A DNA stretch of 64,000 bases from Alitta virens (lineage: Eukaryota; Annelida; Polychaeta; Phyllodocida; Nereididae), in NCBI GenBank assembly GCA_932294295.1, contig OW028579.1, positions 1,195,085 through 1,259,084 on the forward strand. Reading direction: 5' to 3'. Below, in pieces: positions 1 to 10,371 of this stretch. How positions within the stretch are numbered: the stretch's first letter is position 1; each line of letters starts with the position of its first letter. The notes beneath the pieces are model-generated. The model was given only the letters and a program-made list of their open reading frames with translations. It ran no database searches and had not been told where the DNA came from. The position numbers and the translations under genes are program-made.

Positions 1-245
1 CCTTAATACCCTCAGTTTCTAGCATGATGTGTTCCATAATACTCTCAGTTTCTAGAATGATGTGTGCCTTAATACCCTCAGTTTCTAGCATGATGTGTGC
101 CATAATACTCTCAGCTTCTAGAATGATGTGTGCCTTAATACCCTCAGTTTCTAGCATGATGTGTGCCATAATACTCTCAGTTTCTAGCATGATGTGTGCC
201 TTAATACCCTCAGTTTCTAGCATGATGTGTGCCATAATAACCTGT
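1..245. repeat. 33-bp minisatellite with 66-bp higher-order unit
   Basis: Units of about 33 bp alternate between a 'ccttaataccctcagtttct' form and a 'ccataatactctcagtttct' form, both followed by 'agcatgatgtgtg'. This gives a 66-bp dimeric period. The array starts at base 1, so it continues beyond the window. The 75-residue open frame across it is only the repeat translated. Confidence 0.95.
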
Positions 246-737
246 TTCTAGATTTTCAGGTATTTGGGCATGGTCCATTTGAATATTGCACGAATCAAAA
301 TTTGGCCACTTTCACAGACTACGGTTGTATGTCCTCGGATCACCATTGGGAGACCAGTAATGTGAAAATCGTATGACTAACCAACATTTGCACATCTCAT
401 TAAATAAAGTATATCAAAATTTACAAATTATATAACCTAATTAAAATGTCATTTGTGATATCATTGGGTGTGGCAAAGCGTGACAATGGCTTTGAATGGC
501 TAGTGTGAAAGACACACGAATGGGCCGTAATTGCTTGATCATATTACACAGAGGACATGTTTGTGGTATTGGATGGTAATACACACCATGGACAGCAAGC
601 AAATTAGGAAGATACAGTTTGAGAACATAGGAAGGGTTTCCATTCAACATCATATTTTCTTATCTAATGTCATCTCGTGTTATTTACTCTTGTGTTATAT
701 AACTTATGTTATATGGTCTCAACGCTGCTGACCTGAA
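246..737. other. unassigned AT-rich sequence
   Basis: No repeat match inside the window, no RNA-like fold and no convincing reading frame was seen here. Confidence 0.6.
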
Positions 738-855
738 GCTTTGTTATCTTACATCACCCGCTGTCAGAAAAATGTAATGATGAGATAATAAGGCTTGGTC
801 TGCTTGGAGTCCACACCATGTTACACATTTATTTCATGGTGGGTTATCATGCGAA
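738..855 (-). mobile_element. SINE family 3 fragment
   Basis: This matches the family represented at 4664, 13450 and 61693: 'aatgatgagataataaggct', then 'ggagtccacaccatgttaca' and a 'catggtgggtt' block. The head-proximal half is missing and the fragment runs straight into the (CCTCA)n tract. The orientation is taken from the tRNA-like head of the 61.7-kb copy. Confidence 0.55.
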
Positions 856-857
856 TG

Positions 858-992
858 ACCACCTCACCTCACCTCACCTCACCTCACCTCACCTCACCTC
901 ACCTCACCTCACCTCACCTCACCTCACCTCACCTCACCTCACCTCACCTCACCTCACCTCACCTCACCTCACCTCACCTCACCTCACCTCAC
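858..992. repeat. (CCTCA)n pentanucleotide microsatellite
   Basis: About 27 uninterrupted copies of a CCTCA pentamer. All frames stay open (reading Thr-Ser-Pro-His-Leu), which explains the overlapping short open frames. The lack of interruptions suggests recent expansion. Confidence 0.98.
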
Positions 993-2241
993 AAATTTTT
1001 CCTTTTTTTTTGGAAATTCCTTCACTTTATCATCATGTGTACTGCATGAAATTACTCATACGAAAAAGAAAGGAAAACTTTCACAATAAAAAAATGTAAA
1101 ATTACCTTTCCAGATTTCATATATTTTCAAGAGGTAACTCCATCAACTTAACTCATTACACACAGCTATTTTAGTCCATGTATTAATACTCCATATTAAC
1201 ATCTTGAGATGAAAACCTCTTCTGAACAAACAAGTGTAATTTCTTTTGGAGTGAATGTTAATCTGACTTAGCAAACAAAAGTGTTTTTATGTGAGTGAAC
1301 TCAAGAAAAAATGGAGCTTAAGTTTCTTATTATATTCAGTGAGAAAAGGGGCTTTAATGGAGAGTACACAAAGTTTTGAAAATAATGAAAATAATATGCG
1401 ACGATGGTGGTAAAAATATTCTCCCCTAAGAAGCCTGTATGCTGTGCACATGTTTGCAAATATACCATGTAAAATGTAGCATGTTGTCTCTGACATAACA
1501 GAGCTTTGAATCTCACTTTGGGACAGTTGGAACAAGACTTAAAGAAACTTCTTGAAATACCATTTTCCACCACAATTCTTCAACACTTATATAATTCACA
1601 AAATGACCAGCAACATCTCAAATGAGAATTCGTAATTACCAATGTCAAATGCGAACCAATCCACAAGATTAGTCAGACACATGTACTGGTGATATAAAAA
1701 CATGTGTATAGGTCTTGTGTGACCTCTGTAGGTCGATTCAAGTTCAAATTCATTCATAATGAACAATTAAAGTACACCTTCAAAGAACAGCTTCATAATT
1801 GTTTGTTTATACAACCTTTTAGGAGTTTGTCTTATAAATATAAAAGTATATTTTAGTATCCTGGTAAATGTTTATACCAAATTCTGACTACAATCTCTTC
1901 ATCCATCTTTTTCTCTTTTTGACAAGAACTTACAATATAGGGCTGCATTATCCAATTACATTTAAAGTTTACCCAAACTTTACCTCTTCTGTCAGGACTA
2001 TTATCCAATTGAATGCCATAAAAGCAAACTTTAGCTTCCAGCTAATTTGGAACCACAGACTCCATTTCCTACTAAAACCCTGACACATTTCCTGTCTACC
2101 GGTTTTCTAAAGCTTGAATGTAAACGAAAGAAAAAGCATACGAATAAACATTTAGATTGAAATTGATACCTGGCTGGATGGGGACTATTTGAGCTACAGA
2201 TCCAAAAGAATGAGATACAGAGCGGAAAAAAGGCTTGCTGG
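993..2241. other. unassigned AT-rich sequence
   Basis: About 1.2 kb of AT-rich sequence with small unsupported open frames on the minus strand near 1287-1573. No splice, domain or repeat evidence was recognised. Confidence 0.55.
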
Positions 2242-2254
2242 ACGTATAATAGAA

Positions 2255-2403
2255 TCCAACCACTGGGTCCCGGATTCAATTCCCGGTCGAGCCTATGTTG
2301 GATGGCTGTTTCATCCTTCGTCTCATTGCCATGGTCCCTACCTGTCCTAATTAGCCCATCAGGTGCAGAAATACAGGACGTAAAGCCCTTATCCACCACC
2401 ACC
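2255..2403 (+). mobile_element. SINE family 1 (tRNA-Gly-like head), 5'-truncated, with 13-bp TSD
   Basis: The copy starts inside the tRNA-like head at 'tccaaccactgggtcc', keeps the B box 'ggattcaattcc', and runs through the conserved body to an (ACC)n end. The 13-bp sequence acgtataatagaa lies immediately before it (2242-2254) and immediately after it (2404-2416). A perfect target-site duplication around a 5'-truncated copy shows insertion by target-primed reverse transcription. It also defines (ACC)n as the true 3' end. Confidence 0.93.
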
Positions 2404-2452
2404 ACGTATAATAGAAAAAAAGCAATCTTGTACTTTTCGCAATTCTTAGAAG

Positions 2453-2726
2453 TACAGTTAGTTTCATTAAAAACGGCCCGTCAAATTGAACCTAGCCAAA
2501 GTTGTCATAGCTAGCGACTTAAAATTGGATCCAAAAGTACATATTCATAATATATTAGATTAATTTCTTACATTTGCCAGTGTTTACACGTTTCTGGTGA
2601 TAAATGAAAGGTGACTATTAGCTATAGAAGTGGACAGAAACAGCTGGCTTTAAAATGTTTAGACCACAGTCAGGTCCAGGTCGCTACAGATAGCAAGAGT
2701 CGACCATTTTTTATGAAACTAACTGT
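2453..2726. mobile_element. Tc1-like MITE, family A, copy 1
   Basis: The ends are inverted repeats: TA-CAGTTAGTTTCATTAAAAA on the left and its complement, TTTTTTATGAAACTAACTG-TA, on the right. The element is about 270 bp, non-coding and flanked by TA. CAGT ends with TA flanks are typical of Tc1/mariner elements, so a non-autonomous derivative is likely. Other copies are at 11031 and 22230, with a fragment near 45068. Confidence 0.82.
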
Positions 2727-3157
2727 AGCTCTATCAAGCTAGGGGGATGCCGCCTTTTTTTTCATGAAAACCAAGAAATCGGTTGCCATAGCAACAAACC
2801 CAGATTTCTGCAAATTAAATCGAATCTCCCCACTGTCACTGACAGATGTAAGATGTTATGTGGCTTACGTTGGGCCAACAGCGGTTCGATAAAACCGAAA
2901 TCAGACTGACATTGCAGCATTGGGTGGAGGTTTTTATGGTACCCACGTTGACTTTTTTGTTCTGGTGACATTAAGTCGAAGCTTTATCAGTTAAATCGCC
3001 AACAGCAACAAACCCAGGTTTTGTAAATTTCTTGGCACCTCTCAGTGATAATTAAGATACTGAAAAGAAAGCTTCGACAGAGTACCACCAAGACAACAAC
3101 CAAAAAGACAAGGAAGGTACTATATGTGGACTGTCTGTTGACAGTGTCAAAAAGAGA

Positions 3158-3350
3158 TGTGTGTGTGTGTGTGTGTGATTAGGGCTTTACGTCCTGTATT
3201 TCTGCACCAGTTGGGCTAATTAGGACAGGCAGAGACCATGGCAATGAGACAAAGGACGAAACGGCCATCCAACTTAGGCTGGACCGGGAATCAAACCCGG
3301 GACCCAGTGGTTGGAAGCCCAGAGCGCTACCTCTGAGCTAGGCCCCCGCC
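3158..3350 (-). mobile_element. SINE family 1, near full length, (AC)n tail
   Basis: On the minus strand it reads: tRNA-like head 'ggcctagctcagaggtagcg' (A box), 'cttccaa' anticodon-like loop, B box 'gggtttgattcccgg', conserved body, then a (CA)n tail seen as (GT)n on the plus strand. This subfamily has 'ggcagagacc' where others have 'ggtagggacc', and it ends in a dinucleotide rather than (ACC)n. No clean TSD was found. Confidence 0.92.
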
Positions 3351-3388
3351 CTTTATAAAAAGGTGTGTGAGACTATATATTAATTAGA

Positions 3389-3646
3389 ATGATAAACAGT
3401 GACAATGAGAAAGTGAGTTTTTTGGCCAATATGGCAAGTCAATATGCGCCAGCTTTGATTGGTGGAAACCTGGACTTGATCAGGAGACAGTATGGAAGCC
3501 CAGACATAATAATTGGCCCATGTCAGCTCAACTCAAGTTGTTACAATGACGAAGAGCAGGCAACCGTAGTGGCTGTGAAAGACTTTATTTTTGGACGAAT
3601 AGACGAGGATTTTACTCCATTAATTTTCCATTTATGTTTAAAATAA
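3389..3646 (+). CDS. orphan 85-residue open frame, possibly a 3' exon
   Basis: The frame opens at ATG and reads MINSDNEKVSFLANMASQYA at its start, with balanced hydrophilic composition unlike the microsatellite frames. It ends in LCLK and a stop. About 40 bases downstream is 'tttaataaacatat', which resembles a polyadenylation signal, and upstream 'attaattag' could serve as a splice acceptor. I recognise no domain. It lies between a SINE and a LINE tail, so it could be an unidentified transposon fragment or chance. Transcript evidence would be needed to call it a gene. Confidence 0.22.
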   Translation: MINSDNEKVSFLANMASQYAPALIGGNLDLIRRQYGSPDIIIGPCQLNSSCYNDEEQATVVAVKDFIFGRIDEDFTPLIFHLCLK

Positions 3647-3796
3647 CATTTGTAAATAACATTATGATTTCTATGTATACATTTATTCAAAGTGTATTTA
3701 ATAAACATATATAAATATATTAAAACCTCCACCTATGCATTGTTGCAATGTTGATCTGGTGTGGACGCTATCGGGCCAATGTTAGCACAGCGTCAC

Positions 3797-3995
3797 CTAG
3801 ACAGACAGACAGACAAAGACATTTATTTACACAAAGAGACACACATTTCATATACAGACATTGTTTGAAACATACATAGAAAATCAGACAAATAAACGAG
3901 TAAAGAAATATTTAAAATGTATTTTTCTCTATGTGTGGGAGGCCTCTCTAAGGTATTAAGACCGCTATCGAGAGGCCACCTACATTTAATCGACT
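3797..3995 (-). mobile_element. LINE 3' end with (GTCT)n tail
   Basis: On the minus strand, AT-rich sequence containing 'ggcctctcgatagcggtctt' leads to 'aaataaatgtctttgtctgt' and a short (GTCT)n tract. A 3' UTR that ends in a tetranucleotide repeat after an AATAAA-like motif is typical of CR1/L2-group LINE 3' ends. No coding part is visible, so the family is not fixed. Confidence 0.55.
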
Positions 3996-3999
3996 TGAA

Positions 4000-4660
4000 T
4001 TTTATCTGGGAAACTGCAATCTGATCCAGTTTTGCAACACCTTCACAGCATACATAAGGAATTAAATATTTATTAATTTCAATTAAAAATTAATCTTTGC
4101 ATATATCGAAGTCTAATATAAAAAAATATGAAAGTTATGCTTTTACTGTAAACTTTAGGTGCAAGTATAGGCTGATGAAGAATGACCAAAGGCAACGATT
4201 CAATATCAGATAAGACGCAGGGATTTGGAGACCAAGATGATGTACTGCTGTGAGCTAGGACACTGCACAAAAGAAAGCTTTGCCAAATTGGAAGTTGTTT
4301 TATGGATGGATTATATACTTTTTAATCAGTATTTTGGCCGGAGGATTGTATAAATGATAAAAGAACGTGGAAAAACCAGAATTTTGAATATCAAATAAAA
4401 CAATAGACAGCGTTTTATTGTCTTTTTTATGCCCTGAAGGAGTCTCTCGATAAAGGAATTAGTGTATTTTATTCATCATTAATTTTAACGTAAGCATATC
4501 TAAAATATTCTATATATTTCTAATAATGTATACATGTAAAGCCAGGACTATCGCAAAAATCGATAGACTATACCCTGATAATCTAACAAATTACAATGGA
4601 GGCCAGCAGTATCACAAACATATACGTGTATTTCTTTGATTACTGGGTCTGAAGTTTAGT
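4000..4660. other. unassigned AT-rich sequence
   Basis: The stretch may include more of the preceding LINE's 3' UTR, but no coding frame or repeat match was seen. Confidence 0.5.
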
Positions 4661-4663
4661 CAG

Positions 4664-4850
4664 CTCGTATGTGACCAGCTGCCATAGTCAAATGTAATGA
4701 GATATAATAAAGATTGGAGTTCACATTATGTTACTGTTGGGTCTTTAATTGCCTCAGCATAGAAACCCAATACAAGGTGTCTCCAATTTAACGTGCGATC
4801 AACATCCAGCTGCAGATGTAGCTCATGAAGAGTGCCCACTGGCCAGGTGA
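4664..4850 (-). mobile_element. SINE family 3 copy
   Basis: It shares the block 'gtgaccagctgccatag', 'ggagttcacattatgtta', 'gcctcagcatagaaaccc' and 'agctgcagatgtagctcatg' with the fuller 61.7-kb copy in the same order. It abuts the SINE family 1 copy at 4857. Confidence 0.65.
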
Positions 4851-4856
4851 TCGAAC

Positions 4857-5016
4857 ATGGTGGTGGTGGTGGTGGATTAGGGCATCCTGTATTTCTGCAC
4901 CTGATGGGCTAATTAGGAAAGGTAGGAATCAAGACAATGAGACGAAGGATGAAACAGCCATCCAACAAAGGCTCGACCGGGAATTGAACCCGGGACCAAG
5001 TGGTTGGAAGCCCAGC
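4857..5016 (-). mobile_element. SINE family 1, head incomplete, (ACC)n tail
   Basis: A (GGT)n tail on the plus strand leads into the conserved body and the B box 'cgggttcaattcccgg' read on the minus strand. The match stops at 'agcccagcg', within the anticodon arm, so the 5' part of the head is missing. Confidence 0.9.
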
Positions 5017-5040
5017 GTGGAACTGACAGATGTCTGAACC

Positions 5041-5526
5041 CTCAGAACACCCTAATCACACTGTGGCCTGTAATATATGCCATTTTCAAAAGCCAGTGAA
5101 AAGATAATTTTCATCTAGTGTTGACAGCTTAAAAGCTTAAACATGTGTAATTGTAAAATAATTTTTTTTTTAAATCAAATCTTAGTTGATAAAACTGCAT
5201 AAAATAATGGTTGAATTATGCTTTGGTTATTTCATACGCTTCAATGCTTCATGACAACGTTCTATATTCATGATATTGTGGACTTACGTCAATGTCAAAG
5301 TCATATTCATTACAAACTATAACTTCCTGTATTATCCTACATTAAAGCTGTGTGTTTTACATTAAAGAGATCAGCCGCTTGTCATTGTACCCTAATCGGC
5401 TTTTGAAATATTTTAAATCCTTTGAAATACCATAATCACGAATGATTTTATTAGAAAAATGTGCACGTGTTACGTTGGACCTATTTTTGGACAGGATTAC
5501 AAATTCATTTACTTGGAAACTAATCT
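5041..5526. other. unassigned AT-rich sequence
   Basis: No repeat, RNA or coding signal was recognised. Confidence 0.5.
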
Positions 5527-5667
5527 CACAGACTTGGAAGCTTAAGCCCAGATGACGTCATGTGAATCCAGGACTCCCATTGGTTAAGGCAATCCTTCAG
5601 CCAATGGGAGTCCTGGATCCACATGATCGATGTCCTCTGGAGTTTAGCTACCAAGACGATGAGACTG
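5527..5667. mobile_element. foldback (hairpin) MITE, family B
   Basis: The two halves are inverted copies. A perfect inner arm 'tccaggactcccattgg' pairs with 'ccaatgggagtcctgga' across a 17-base loop. The pairing extends outward with mismatches through 'agacttggaagcttaa' and 'tagctaccaagac', giving arms of about 55 bases. Related arms occur near 9530, 56850 and 60960. Confidence 0.75.
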
Positions 5668-5731
5668 GTTTCCAAGTCAATGAATTTGGCTGTAAAAAAG
5701 AAAATTTTAACAAAATAGAAACTGACTAGTG

Positions 5732-6035
5732 TTGGGTGCCTTGGCATAGTGGTTAAGGCATATGACTCGTACGCGTGAGGTCGTGGGTTCAATCTCAGCC
5801 ATGGCATGGAGGAAATCCTCACTTGGCTATTAGGCAATGATGGTAGTAGTAGAATAAATTTGACCCAAAGTGCACCTGAACGGCTGCGGGTTGGGCGTAT
5901 ACTCCCTGGGAAGTTGAGAAAGACTCATGCTTGAACAGGCCTGACAAGGGTGTAAATTGTGATGTCGACAGAGCTTGATAGACATCCCGATGGCAGACAG
6001 AAAACCAACACACAATTACATTTACATCACAATTA
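5732..6035 (+). mobile_element. SINE family 2 (tRNA-derived)
   Basis: The head reads 'ggtgccttggcatagtggtt' (A box) followed by 'cgtgggttcaatctcagcc' (B box). Downstream the body shares 'gggaagttgagaaagact', 'aggcctgacaagggtgtaa' with the minus-strand copy at 61433-61692. The 3' end is an imperfect repeat of 'caattacattta'. No TSD was recognised. Confidence 0.8.
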
Positions 6036-6169
6036 CATTTAAAGCTAAATGATGTTATAACTTCCAATTTGAAAATTACGTAAACGACTACAGCAAAAAA
6101 GATTGTAAAATAACATATTTTCTGATAATTATTAAGTAAATATTTATTGTTGTACTTGCTTTTTATTTT

Positions 6170-6575
6170 TATTTTATTTTTTTTTAAATTTCAAATATAT
6201 TTTAAAAGGGTACCCAGATCAGCCGAAGCTGTTTTACACCCAGGCCCTTCACATCAGTAAAAAAACAATAAAATAATAAAATCCATAGATATCGATAACA
6301 ATTAAAAACCATTAACAATAAATATACTAACAATAAAATACACAAACAATAAAATACACAACAATAAAATACACAATAACCAAGTTATAGCAGCAACAAT
6401 ATCATTCACTCATGGGCTGCATTCTTGATATTTTTAGCTGTACTTTAAAGCAATTTAACGTATAACATTCTTTTAAGTTACTTGGCAAATTATTCCAGGT
6501 TCTGGCTCCTCTATAGAAAAACATTTTCTTGTGAAATTCACTTTCAGGAATTGGCAAGTATAAATTCATATCATG
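6170..6575 (-). mobile_element. CR1/L2-like LINE 3' end
   Basis: On the minus strand it contains the last residues of the reverse-transcriptase ORF (6575 down to 6402). A 3' UTR with 'gtaaaacagcttcggctgat' follows, ending in an A-rich (AAATA)-type tail near 6170. It is a 5'-truncated copy, as is usual for this group. Confidence 0.78.
6402..6575 (-). pseudogene. LINE reverse-transcriptase C-terminus, truncated
   Basis: The minus-strand frame reads from NLYLPIPESEFHKKMFFYRG through GARTWNNLPSNLKECYTLN to a stop. The pattern 'F.YRGA..WN.LP..L......FK..LK' is the recognisable C-terminal tail of CR1/L2/Rex1-group LINE ORF2 proteins, which carry out target-primed reverse transcription. The catalytic RT and endonuclease domains are absent because the copy is 5'-truncated. 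The tail is open with no internal stop. Confidence 0.8.
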
Positions 6576-6589
6576 TTGTCATTTTGTCA

Positions 6590-7176
6590 GCCAACATTGG
6601 GCCAAAAGCCCCAACACTAGGTTGGTATTTTAGGCCAACGCTGGGTCGAAGCTTAGTCAATGGTGCTAAACTTAGCAAATATATGGGCATGCCTAACCAC
6701 TTTTTCGATGCACAACCTAGATAGCATGTCATCTGGTAAATATTGGTCTGACTTCGACTGACATCGATCCAACATTGAGCCGATCATGTCATCTGGGTCT
6801 GCACAATAATTTTATAAGTAAACTGAAAGAACATAAATATGGCTAGGGAATACTGTCTCTTAACTTCTTATTTCTGCTTCCATCTGAATTCATGCTTTAC
6901 CCTTTTTTCAGTACATCTTGATCATGGAGCCTGTAAACCCAATCAAGCTGAGTGTTGCTTAACCAGGCAGACACAACTTGATTGGCTAATTGCCCCATCA
7001 CTGATTGGCTCACTGACTTATTGATTGGTCTTTCATTTATCGCTACCAATCAAGTACTTACAGGGGCTCATCAACTTTTTCTGAAGTTTTCTTAATTTCT
7101 TTTCCGTGTCACGCTCCTTTCAAGTTGACCGTTTTTTCCCACACTTTCATGTGATACTTCCATGAATGTTTCAGTA
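6590..7176. other. unassigned sequence with imperfect GGCCAA/TTGGCC words
   Basis: Between 6590 and 6790 short words such as 'caacattgggcc' and 'ggccaacgctgggtc' recur imperfectly, suggesting a degenerate small repeat. The rest shows nothing recognisable. Confidence 0.35.
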
Positions 7177-7492
7177 TTTTCACTGAGCAGTCCTGAATTA
7201 AGCAGATATAAGTCTTTCCTCTCCTCTTATTACTCATTTTGCTTTTCAGACATAGTAAGTCATAACTAACTTATTCCATAAATATAATTTTCTTTGACAT
7301 CTTCTCATTTAGTGGATTTCTGTTATTTCCCAAATATATATTAAAATCTACTACAAATACCATAGCTGGGATGCACTTTGCTTCAGCCAATCAGAGTCAA
7401 GCGCGGGAACTTTTCAGCCAATAGAATTGCAGTATTCTGTCATAGCCACCTGGTGACACAACAGAGAACCTTCCGTGAAGATCCACTATAAT
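7177..7492 (+). repeat. dispersed repeat family E, copy 1
   Basis: It contains 'ctcctcttattactcatttt', 'gcttcagccaatcagagtc' and 'agccaatagaattgca', and ends with 'gatccactat'. Colinear copies in the same orientation are at 29400-29672 and 33252-33567. The ends look weakly inverted (an 'agtattttcactgag' type start against an 'aaaatccactat' end), so a decayed DNA transposon is possible but unproven. Confidence 0.7.
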
Positions 7493-7611
7493 TATGTCAT
7501 TTTGAAAAGAGTAATTTTGTTCACCTGGTCACTGGCTATTATGGTATTTCTGAGCTCTCAGTGAAAAGAACATCTTTCACGCTAACTGCACAATTAAGTA
7601 GACAGGTAGAA

Positions 7612-7656
7612 GTAGAGCACATGTAGAAGTAGAAGTAGAAGTAGACTCATGAAATC
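7612..7656. repeat. GTAGAA hexamer tract
   Basis: Several imperfect copies of 'gtagaa', for example 'gtagaagtagaagtagaa'. Confidence 0.8.
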
Positions 7657-8043
7657 CACGGAAATGTCAACTTTTTGTTGAAAAAATAAAATGCCCAAAT
7701 ACCTGTTGTTATGTGATAGGCTTTTATGATTGCTATGTCTAATATATGAAATCACGTTTAAATTGTGATTTTCCCGCCAAAATGCGAGTACCAAGCTTTG
7801 ACAATTTGATTGTTCTTGTTTATATTATATTGTATATTCTTTGTTTTCAAATTCTGCCTCTGGAGAGAGTGAAAATGCCAGTCTGCCAGTTGTCACACGA
7901 ACAGTGTGCTGGCTACGAATCTGTGACTTTTGTAAGTAATAGCATGTTACAAGTAAAATAAAGTCGTTTGAAATCAGAAATGATCTTGTGTTTGAATATA
8001 TGTCTCTAATATGATTTGAATTTCAATTTTTATGTTGCCTCAT

Positions 8044-8440
8044 TGTCCTTCCGTCACAAAGGTTTTGTTCTTCCGTCGCACTGGAAGTAAGCTGCTGTAT
8101 ATAGTACTTATTGTCTATATTGAATTGCACTTATATCATAAATTTAAGACCACTATTCAGGCAATTGTATTCTGCCATCAAACTAATTGTGCGGTTTATG
8201 AATTCACAAAATATCTCATATATATAATCAGAAGTCTTTAGGCTGGTTGCAAGAAATGTCCTTCCGTCACGCTGACTTTTCCTATATTCTTTACATGCTT
8301 GTAAGATTATGTACATTTTGAATTGTTCACAGATATGTAAGCTAAACCATATCACAAATCGTTTTAACAGAGTACCTATTTATTTATTGATTATTCAACA
8401 CAGAAAATTAAAATTCCATCAATTTATGTCCTTCCGTCAC
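8044..8440. repeat. cluster of interspersed TGTCCTTCCGTCAC 14-mers
   Basis: The exact 14-mer tgtccttccgtcac occurs at 8044-8057, 8257-8270 and 8427-8440. A variant (gttcttccgtcgcac) lies at 8067-8081 and a shorter form (cttccgtcac) at 9233-9242. Sequence between the copies is not repeated, so this is not a tandem array. The reverse complement contains a TGACG core and a CGGAAG word, which raises but does not establish a binding-site cluster. Confidence 0.7.
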
Positions 8441-8577
8441 TATGGATTTCAATTTCATGTACTGTTGTTATCATCCAAAATATCATAGTTTCAATTTTGT
8501 CAGCTGAACTGGCCCAAAGACTATATACATCATCCAACAGCAGTCAGTAAACATCCTTCCATATCCTTCCATTGCAG

Positions 8578-8752
8578 TGGTGTTGGTGGAATAGGGCTGT
8601 ATTTCTGCACCTGATGGGCTAATTAGGACAGGTAGGGACCATGGCAGTGAGATGATGGATTAAACAGCCATCCAACATAGGCTCGACCAGGAATTGAACC
8701 CGGGACCCAGTGGTTGGAACCTCAGTAGCTACCACTGAGCTAGACCCCACCC
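8578..8752 (-). mobile_element. SINE family 1 copy with small internal deletion
   Basis: The head (A box 'tagctcagtggtagct', B box 'gggttcaattcc' on the minus strand) and the body are present. The 'ctttacgtc' block near the tail is missing and the tail is a short (ACC)-like stretch. Divergence is higher than for the 10.2-kb copy. Confidence 0.88.
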
Positions 8753-9529
8753 CAGTAATGTAGTAATGGTATAAAAGACTGATCACACGATTATCTGTCA
8801 TATTTTGCATGAATGCCTATTGTCAACTCCGAACTGCTGACTTACTTTTTTGTGACCGACAGAGCAATGCATTACACTGGAATAATCAGGTTATTAACTA
8901 ACAAATCATCGATTTACAAATTGCCCCAAAACATTTGTCACCACCTCCTGAATATTTTACGACCCATTACGACACTCTAGGTGATCATTTGCGACATCGA
9001 GGTCGGTAACCTTGACAACAATGGACGCAAAAATGTAACACTAATGATCGGTAATATTTGCAGGTTTCACCCCAATCAGCAGTCGTCAAATACGACCAAG
9101 GAGAACAAATATTACGATCCTCACATATCCCAATGAATCGGCCATATTTTAAAGTCTGAGTAATTAGATGAAAGTTTAGAACATCTCACTTTCCTGAACG
9201 GACTCATATTTATCACACCATACTCCATTCAGCTTCCGTCACGATCGTTCCCTGGTCAAATTGGCCAACGCCCAAATGGTCCAACGCACAATTCGGCCTC
9301 TGAATGACTAGCTCAAATTGCCAAATACGACTGAATTTTTGTTGTTTACTGAATATCTGCAAACACGTTCCTCACAAAATAAGGCTAGACTGAATGGTGG
9401 GCCATACCACACACTCAACTGTCACATGGGTTAAGACCCTGCTCAGCTCCTCTCAAACTTTTATCAGCAATGCCCTCTTAATATTGCCGACAACCTCCAA
9501 CAGACATTGAATTCATAATGAAAGTGTCT

Positions 9530-9592
9530 CAGAGTCACTGCCTTAACCAACTTGAGTCCTGGATTCGCATCACATCCTCTGGAAATGTGGGG
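9530..9592 (-). mobile_element. foldback MITE family B, single-arm fragment
   Basis: The sequence 'gagtcctggattcgcatcac' followed by 'atcctctgg' matches one arm of the element at 5527 and the fragment at 60960, without the second arm. Confidence 0.5.
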
Positions 9593-10177
9593 AAATGGAG
9601 CATAAAATGTCAGGTAAACGTTAGAAAACTGTGACATCATACTCTTAGAATCGAGCGTAAATTCTTTTGGAGTAGTTTTCATTGGACCAATCTGCATCAG
9701 ACCTTTATGACCACTGAAACATCCGGCAGAGAATACACATTTATGAATCTTCAGATAGAATGGTCCCAATTGGTACTATACAAATACACCGAGGCAATGG
9801 TCCAGGAGATGTTCTTGTGCACCTCAAAGTTCAGTGACATTAGAGGCCCAATGTGCTGAGCCACTTCCTGTCTGTGAGGCGATTACGCAGACTCAAGAAC
9901 CCTAGTCTAACCGGAAGCGGAATAAGCCTCAGCACCTTGTTGGTCTGAAGTGGATGACACGATGGGCTGGCTATTTAATGACCTAGGTGTGGCTGTGCAT
10001 ATTTAAATGTTTATGAGGAAAGTTACTTTTAGGCAACTTCAGTCCCTTGGCCTTTTTTTGTAATCGATTGACTGTGACTGTTGGGATAGGTGATTTCAAA
10101 TTTCTTTGGAAGAACAATTTACGACTACTGATACGATTTGTTGTATTGGCAATGTATTGCTTTCTCGCTAACGCATC
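9593..10177. other. unassigned sequence
   Basis: No repeat, RNA or coding signal was recognised. Confidence 0.5.
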
Positions 10178-10371
10178 AGGTGGTGGTGGTGGATTGGGGC
10201 TTTACGTCCTGTATTTCTACACCTGTTGGGCTAATTAGGACAGGTAGGGACCATGGCAATGAGACGAAGGATGAATCAGCCGTCCAACATAGGCTCGACC
10301 AGGAATTGAACCCAGGACCCAGTGGTTGGAAGCCCAGCGCGCTACCACTGAGCCAGGCCCCCACCCCCTAT
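10178..10371 (-). mobile_element. SINE family 1, near full length, (ACC)n tail
   Basis: The whole unit is present. On the minus strand it has A box 'tggctcagtggtagcgcgct', a 'cttccaa' loop, B box 'gggttcaattcc', the body 'tgttggacggctgattcatc' and an (ACC)5-like tail. The flanks 'gcatcagg' and 'gcaccagg' may be a decayed short TSD. Open frames across this copy and across the other family 1 copies (for example VVVVDKGFTSCISAP-type) are the SINE body translated, not a gene. Confidence 0.93.

Noticed and set aside
2302..2514. Recurrent short frames with TSCISAPDGLIRTGRD-type sequence at several loci
   Set aside because: They are the SINE family 1 body translated on one strand or the other. The similarity is nucleotide-level repeat identity.
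10295..10365. Functional tRNA-Gly(UCC) gene
   Set aside because: A and B boxes and a UCC-like loop are present, but the stems mispair and the sequence continues into the SINE body shared by ten other copies.
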